Shown here in pieces: positions 60,741 to 64,000 of a stretch of DNA of 64,000 bases. Under the pieces are notes generated by a model, which was not told the origin of the DNA, did no database searches, and was given only the letters and a program-made list of their open reading frames with translations. Position 1 is the first letter of the stretch, and each line of letters opens with the position of its first letter. Source of the DNA: Oxalicibacterium flavum (GTDB lineage Bacteria; Pseudomonadota; Gammaproteobacteria; Burkholderiales; Burkholderiaceae_D); the NCBI RefSeq assembly GCF_014635065.1, contig NZ_BMCG01000001.1, positions 558,001 to 622,000 on the forward strand, written 5' to 3'. A program made the translations under genes and the position numbers.

Positions 60741-61262
60741 ATGACCGCTTCCAGCAAGCCCAGCAAAGCCGCCAAGCCATCCTCCGACAAGCCGTACTTC
60801 GTTGTCCGCAATTCACCGATCCACGGGCGCGGCGTGTTTGCCGCCCGCAAGATCCCGGCCGATACCTTCATCGTCGAATACGAGGGCGAACGCATTGGCG
60901 ACAAGCAGGCCAGCAAGCGCATGGGAGCGGATCCCGACAATCCTTTCCACACCTTCTTCTTCAGCCTGGAGAACGGCAGGATCATCGACGGCGGCGTTGA
61001 CGGCAGCGAGGCGCGCTGGATCAATCACGCCTGCGACCCGAACTGCGAGGCGCGCGAGGAAAAAGGCAGGATTTACATCTACTCCCTGCGCGACATCCGC
61101 AAGGGCGAGGAACTGAACTACGACTACGGACTGGTGCTCGACGAGCGCTACACCAAGAAGGTCAAGAAAAACTACGAATGCCGCTGCGGCTCGCCCAAAT
61201 GCCGCGGCACCATGCTGGCGCCCAAGAAAAACAGCGGCAAGAAGAGCAAGAAGAAAGATTAA
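60741..61262 (+). CDS. Bacterial SET-domain protein-lysine methyltransferase
   Basis: 173 residues from the ATG at 60741. A compact SET domain spans about 17-150: NSPIHGRGVFAARKIPADTF, SAM and knot motif WINHACDPNCEAREEKGRI, then GEELNYDYGLVLDERY with the catalytic Tyr. The post-SET Cys cluster is CRCGSPKCRGTML. The last ~15 residues are mostly Lys (KKNSGKKSKKKD), suggesting nucleic-acid or ribosome contact. SET enzymes methylate lysines with SAM; bacterial targets are mostly unknown. The SdiA-regulated-like gene follows after 41 bp. Confidence 0.92.
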   Translation: MTASSKPSKAAKPSSDKPYFVVRNSPIHGRGVFAARKIPADTFIVEYEGERIGDKQASKRMGADPDNPFHTFFFSLENGRIIDGGVDGSEARWINHACDPNCEAREEKGRIYIYSLRDIRKGEELNYDYGLVLDERYTKKVKKNYECRCGSPKCRGTMLAPKKNSGKKSKKKD

Positions 61263-61303
61263 GCTACCGCCACGCCCGCCTCGCTATCCACCTGGACATT
61301 TCC

Positions 61304-62332
61304 GTGAAACCTCCCGCCCGCCCCCGCTACTCCCTCGGCTTCTTCCTGCCGCACGCCCTGCGCTGGCTGGTAACGGGTTCGCTGCTGGTGTTGCTCGGGA
61401 TCGGCGTCTATATCGGCGTGCGGTTCTACCACATCAATAATCAGCTCTATCTGTGGTGGAACGACATGCGCCCGTCGCAGACCGCCGCGCCGCCGCAGGC
61501 CGGCAGCCTGCCGCTGGACACCTACCGCATGGAAATCGACGGTCGCCAGGTAGCCGGCATCGACCGCAATCTTTCGGGACTCGCTTTCGATGGCGACGCA
61601 AAACAGTTGATCGGCGTCATCAACCGTCCGGCGACGCTGCTGACGATGGACCTGGACGGCCGCATGCTGCGCCGGCTGCCGTTGCGCCACGCGTCCGACG
61701 TGGAAGGCATCGCCTACCTGGGCAACGGACGCATTGCACTGGTCGAGGAAAAGCACAATCGCATCGTCATCGCCACGTTGCCGAAGGAAAACGCGCGCGA
61801 ACTGGACCTGCGCGATGCGGCCTCGTTCGCCTTCGACATGGACAGGCCGGATCGAAAAATCAAGAATGTGGGTTTCGAAGGGCTGGGATACGACCGCGGG
61901 CGCGACCTGCTGTACGTTGCCAAGGAGCATTCGCCGCGCGCCCTGTATCGCATCAAGGGACTGGGCGAATACCTGAACAGCGGGCGCATCGCGATCCGCG
62001 TCGAAAATCTCGATCACTGGCTGGACAGCCGTCGCGTCGGCACCGATGTTTCCTCGGTTGAGGTCAATGCCGGCAACGGCCACCTGTTGCTGCTGAGCGA
62101 CGAATCGCAACGCATCGTCGAACTCGACGCCGCCGGCACCGTCGCCAGTCAGTTGGAACTGAGAAACGTGCCCGGCAGCAAGCGCGGCATTCCGCAGGCG
62201 GAAGGGCTGGCGCTGGAACCGGACGGCACCCTCTATCTGATCAGCGAACCCAATCTTTTCTACCGGCTGAAGCCAGGGTCCGCCAATGCGGATCCGGGCC
62301 TCGCATTGGCAAAACAACATATTCATCAATGA
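61304..62332 (+). CDS. SdiA-regulated domain protein, membrane-anchored
   Basis: 342 residues with a GTG start at 61304, the first start after the SET gene ends; no good ribosome site is visible. An N-terminal membrane anchor (WLVTGSLLVLLGIGVYIGV) at about 20-42 is followed by a periplasmic beta-propeller-like region with the SdiA-regulated family pattern: SGLAFDGDAKQLIGVINRPA, SDVEGIAYLGNGRIALVEEK, VGFEGLGYDRGRDLLYVAKE and IPQAEGLALEPDGTLYLISE. The function is unknown; the propeller may bind a lactone-like or metal-dependent ligand. The tandem small RNA genes lie immediately downstream. Confidence 0.87.
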   Translation: MKPPARPRYSLGFFLPHALRWLVTGSLLVLLGIGVYIGVRFYHINNQLYLWWNDMRPSQTAAPPQAGSLPLDTYRMEIDGRQVAGIDRNLSGLAFDGDAKQLIGVINRPATLLTMDLDGRMLRRLPLRHASDVEGIAYLGNGRIALVEEKHNRIVIATLPKENARELDLRDAASFAFDMDRPDRKIKNVGFEGLGYDRGRDLLYVAKEHSPRALYRIKGLGEYLNSGRIAIRVENLDHWLDSRRVGTDVSSVEVNAGNGHLLLLSDESQRIVELDAAGTVASQLELRNVPGSKRGIPQAEGLALEPDGTLYLISEPNLFYRLKPGSANADPGLALAKQHIHQ

Positions 62333-62356
62333 AATAACAGATATTGGAAAAGGAAA

Positions 62357-62386
62357 TTGGCGGGGTTTGACGGCGCTCCCTATACT
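62357..62386 (+). promoter_or_regulatory. Promoter of small RNA gene 1
   Basis: TTGGCG (62357-62362), 18-bp spacer, TATACT (62381-62386), six bases before the conserved RNA sequence. The same two boxes with the same spacing occur in front of copy 2. Confidence 0.75.
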
Positions 62387-62391
62387 TGCAC

Positions 62392-62455
62392 CTGTCTCCT
62401 CTATGTCTCCTCCTTTGATATAGATTCAGCCCGCTCCCGCAGCGGGCTTTTTTTT
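62392..62455 (+). ncRNA. Tandem small RNA, copy 1, carrying an anti-Shine-Dalgarno core
   Basis: About 64 nt. The unpaired 5' half has two similar boxes, TGTCTCCTC and TGTCTCCTCC; the second extends to CCTCCTTT (62409-62416), identical to the anti-Shine-Dalgarno core at the 3' end of 16S rRNA. The 3' half is an intrinsic terminator, AGCCCGCT (62428-62435) with AGCGGGCT (62441-62448), then eight T. No start codon with a ribosome site is present. It should bind Shine-Dalgarno sequences of mRNAs; that role is inference. Relatives that I know are toxic anti-SD small RNAs reported in Betaproteobacteria (recalled, not checked). Confidence 0.82.
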
Positions 62456-62575
62456 GCCCGCGCATCAACACGCACCAATTCGATGCAGAACGGCACCTGC
62501 TCTTTCCTGCACACATCTCCTCCGACCTTTCGATGCATTATTCGCTTTATGAATAATGCATATATGAAATCAAAA
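62456..62575. other. Spacer between the tandem small RNA genes, with an AT-rich palindrome
   Basis: ATGCATTATTC (62533-62543) is perfectly inverted as GAATAATGCAT (62551-62561) around GCTTTAT, ending 14 bases before the -35 box of copy 2. A further box, ATCTCCTCC, lies at about 62515-62523. The palindrome may be an operator for copy 2; copy 1 has only a shorter TTCAT-CA-ATGAA in the corresponding place. Confidence 0.5.
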
Positions 62576-62605
62576 TTGGCCTGCCAGACGGCCGATCCCT
62601 ATACT
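62576..62605 (+). promoter_or_regulatory. Promoter of small RNA gene 2
   Basis: TTGGCC (62576-62581), 18-bp spacer, TATACT (62600-62605). Between the boxes only part of the sequence matches copy 1 (GACGGC and ATCCC/CTCCC), while the boxes and spacing are kept, as expected if selection acts on the promoter. Confidence 0.75.
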
Positions 62606-62609
62606 TCAG

Positions 62610-62673
62610 TTGTCTCCTCTATGTCTCCTCCTTTGATATAGATTTAGCCCGCTCCCGCAGCGGGCTTTTTTTT
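62610..62673 (+). ncRNA. Tandem small RNA, copy 2
   Basis: From the shared TGTCTCC to the T-run this copy differs from copy 1 at a single base (T instead of C just before the terminator stem), whereas flanking DNA is unrelated. It carries the same CCTCCTTT core (62627-62634) and the same terminator AGCCCGCT/AGCGGGCT (62646-62653 and 62659-62666) with eight T. Copies are 219 bp apart by their -10 boxes. It runs toward the convergent tag gene, 24 bp from its stop codon. Confidence 0.82.
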
Positions 62674-62696
62674 GCCTTTTCCCTTCCGCTTCCCTC

Positions 62697-63287
62697 TCAA
62701 CCGCCCTTCCGATGCAGATGACAGTCGCGCGCGTGGTCGTTGACCATGCCGATGGCCTGCATGTAGGCATAGACGATGGTCGAGCCGACGAACTTGAAGC
62801 CGCGCTTCGACAGATCCTTCGACAACCGGTCCGACAGTTCCGTCTTCGCCGGCGTTTCCGAGGTACTTTTGCGCGTGTTCAGGATCGGCTTGCCATCCAC
62901 GTAGGCCCACAGGAAGGGGTCGAGTCCGCCGACCTCGTCGCGCAGGCGCAGGTAGGCTTGCGCATTGGTGATGGTGGCCGCCACCTTGAGCCGGTTGCGC
63001 ACGATGCCGGGATCGGCCAGCAGCTGCGCGACCTTGGCGGCGTCGTAGCGGGCGATCTTTTCGGCATCCCAGCCGTCGAACGCGGCGCGGTAGCTTTCGC
63101 GCTTGTTGAGGATGGTGGACCAGCTGAGCCCGGCCTGGGCGCCTTCCAGATTCAGCATCTCGAACAACCGCGTTTCGTCGTGGCAGGGCACGCCCCATTC
63201 CTCGTCGTGATAGGCGACGTAGGCAGGATTGGCGAGATTGACCCAGGCGCAGCGCGGAATGGCGGAATCGGAACGGGAAGAGGTCAT
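62697..63287 (-). CDS. tag: DNA-3-methyladenine glycosylase I
   Basis: 196 residues from the ATG at 63287. It removes 3-methyladenine from DNA. Zinc ligands of the family are present: the N-terminal Cys in PRCAWVN and His in YHDEEWGVP, and the C-terminal HARDCHLH. The catalytic region reads LEGAQAGLSWSTILNKRES. It ends in CHLHRKGG close to the small RNA terminator. It is the third alkylation-repair gene in the window, away from the ada/alkA-ogt operon. Confidence 0.95.
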   Translation of the reverse strand: MTSSRSDSAIPRCAWVNLANPAYVAYHDEEWGVPCHDETRLFEMLNLEGAQAGLSWSTILNKRESYRAAFDGWDAEKIARYDAAKVAQLLADPGIVRNRLKVAATITNAQAYLRLRDEVGGLDPFLWAYVDGKPILNTRKSTSETPAKTELSDRLSKDLSKRGFKFVGSTIVYAYMQAIGMVNDHARDCHLHRKGG

Positions 63288-63437
63288 GGCGGTGGACGAC
63301 GAAGCAAAAACCGCATTATGACCCGCCGCTTGTGCAAATGCCGCGGCTGGTGAAGAATGGCGCCTCCCGCCTTCCCGGAACCTCCATGCCCCTGTCCATT
63401 TCACTCCGCCGCCACCGTACCGTCACGAGGCTTTGCC

Positions 63438-64000
63438 ATGCATGAGGCGCCTGACGTTTCGGACGTCGCGCCCAATTCTGCACGCGTGGCCGTCATCGGC
63501 GGCGGTCCGGCCGGACTGATGGCGGCGGAAACCATTGCTGCCAGCGGCGTGCCGGTCGATCTCTACGACGCGATGCCGTCGGTCGGCCGCAAGTTCCTGC
63601 TGGCCGGCAAGGGCGGCATGAACCTCACGCACGCCGAACCGGCCGATGCCTTCCGCAGCCGCTACGGCGCACGCGCGGACCGCATCGCACCGCTGCTCGA
63701 CGGCTTCGGCCCGGACGACTTGCGCGCGTGGGTGCACGATCTCGGCATCGACACCTTCGTCGGCAGTTCGCAACGCGTGTTCCCGACCGACATGAAGGCC
63801 GCGCCGCTGTTGCGTGCCTGGCTCAAGCGCCTGCGTGAACAGGGCGTGCATTTCCACATGCGGCACCGCTGGCTGGGCTGGGACGAACAGAACAAGCTGC
63901 GCTTCGTCACACCCGAAGGCGAACGCACGATGCGGGCCGATGCCGTGGTGCTGGCGCTCGGCGGCGGCAGTTGGGCGCGGCTCGGTTCGGACGGCGCCTG
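63438..64000 (+). CDS. HI0933-like NAD(P)/FAD-dependent flavoprotein, 3'-truncated
   Basis: The ATG at 63438, preceded by ACGAGG, opens a frame that runs off the window after 187 codons. VAVIGGGPAGLMAAETIAAS is the FAD-binding GxGxxG motif; GRKFLLAGKGGMNLTHAEP and FVGSSQRVFPTDMKAAPLLR are diagnostic of the HI0933/YhiN flavoprotein family, and VVLALGGGSWARLGSDG is a second dinucleotide segment. The function is unknown. It is divergent from tag. Confidence 0.9.
   Translation, partial: MHEAPDVSDVAPNSARVAVIGGGPAGLMAAETIAASGVPVDLYDAMPSVGRKFLLAGKGGMNLTHAEPADAFRSRYGARADRIAPLLDGFGPDDLRAWVHDLGIDTFVGSSQRVFPTDMKAAPLLRAWLKRLREQGVHFHMRHRWLGWDEQNKLRFVTPEGERTMRADAVVLALGGGSWARLGSDGA

Noticed and set aside
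62282-62310. Perfect inverted repeat GCCAATGC/GCATTGGC at the end of the SdiA-regulated-like gene
   Set aside because: It lies inside the coding sequence, is followed by no T-run, and can be explained by codon sequence; no role supported.

Overview
The window is a gene-dense (about 64% GC by eye) chromosomal segment of a Betaproteobacterium, most likely Burkholderiales and probably an Oxalobacteraceae-type genome. This rests on the order fmt-def / LysM protein-dprA-smg-topB, a DUF3717 protein, the bioAFDB cluster headed by ychJ, and the protein sequences generally. I saw no IS element, prophage, CRISPR array, tRNA or rRNA, so this looks like core genome with a few accessory modules.

Layout. 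1-7.4 kb: end of a class II amidotransferase gene, then a leftward block of a phospholipase D/cardiolipin synthase gene 12 bp behind metH, and fmt and def. metH is preceded by a promoter, a SAM-II-like aptamer and an intrinsic terminator. 7.6-13.6 kb: rightward LysM protein, dprA, smg and topB. 13.7-15.7 kb: leftward Ada/AlkA fusion and ogt (alkylation repair). 15.9-20.3 kb: FdhF/YdeP molybdopterin oxidoreductase, divergent MocR regulator and a small winged-helix protein. 20.9-24.8 kb: TRAP transporter dctPQM with an enlarged DctM. 25-29 kb and 47.4-51.6 kb: two fecI-fecR-TonB receptor cassettes, each with a Fur-like site. 29-34.8 kb: HMG-CoA lyase and the ychJ-bioA-bioF-bioD-bioB operon. 35-47.3 kb: metallo-hydrolase, SMR pump, a small Cys-rich protein with a Fur-like box in its promoter, an amidohydrolase of the MTA/SAH deaminase type, an SDR, argS-SPOR protein-dsbA, terC, and small genes up to a SulP transporter. 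51.6-64 kb: B12/radical SAM protein, a membrane protein/XRE pair with a duplicated operator, M15 peptidase, VOC protein, corA, NYN protein, FAD protein, chemotaxis receptor, SET-domain protein, SdiA-regulated-like protein, two tandem small-RNA genes, tag, and the start of an HI0933-like flavoprotein.

How parts fit together. Methyl metabolism (metH with its SAM sensor, an MTA/SAH-deaminase-type hydrolase) and alkyl-damage repair (Ada/AlkA, Ogt, Tag) recur. Iron control is visible at three places. The most unusual content is non-coding: (i) two nearly identical ~64-nt transcription units at 62.36-62.67 kb, each with its own promoter and terminator and each carrying an exact copy of the 16S anti-Shine-Dalgarno core; (ii) the SAM-II-like riboswitch with a terminator; (iii) two long imperfect palindromes that start at or next to stop codons; (iv) a pair of 18-bp operators exactly 40 bp apart. 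All assignments come from reading the sequence; no database search was run.
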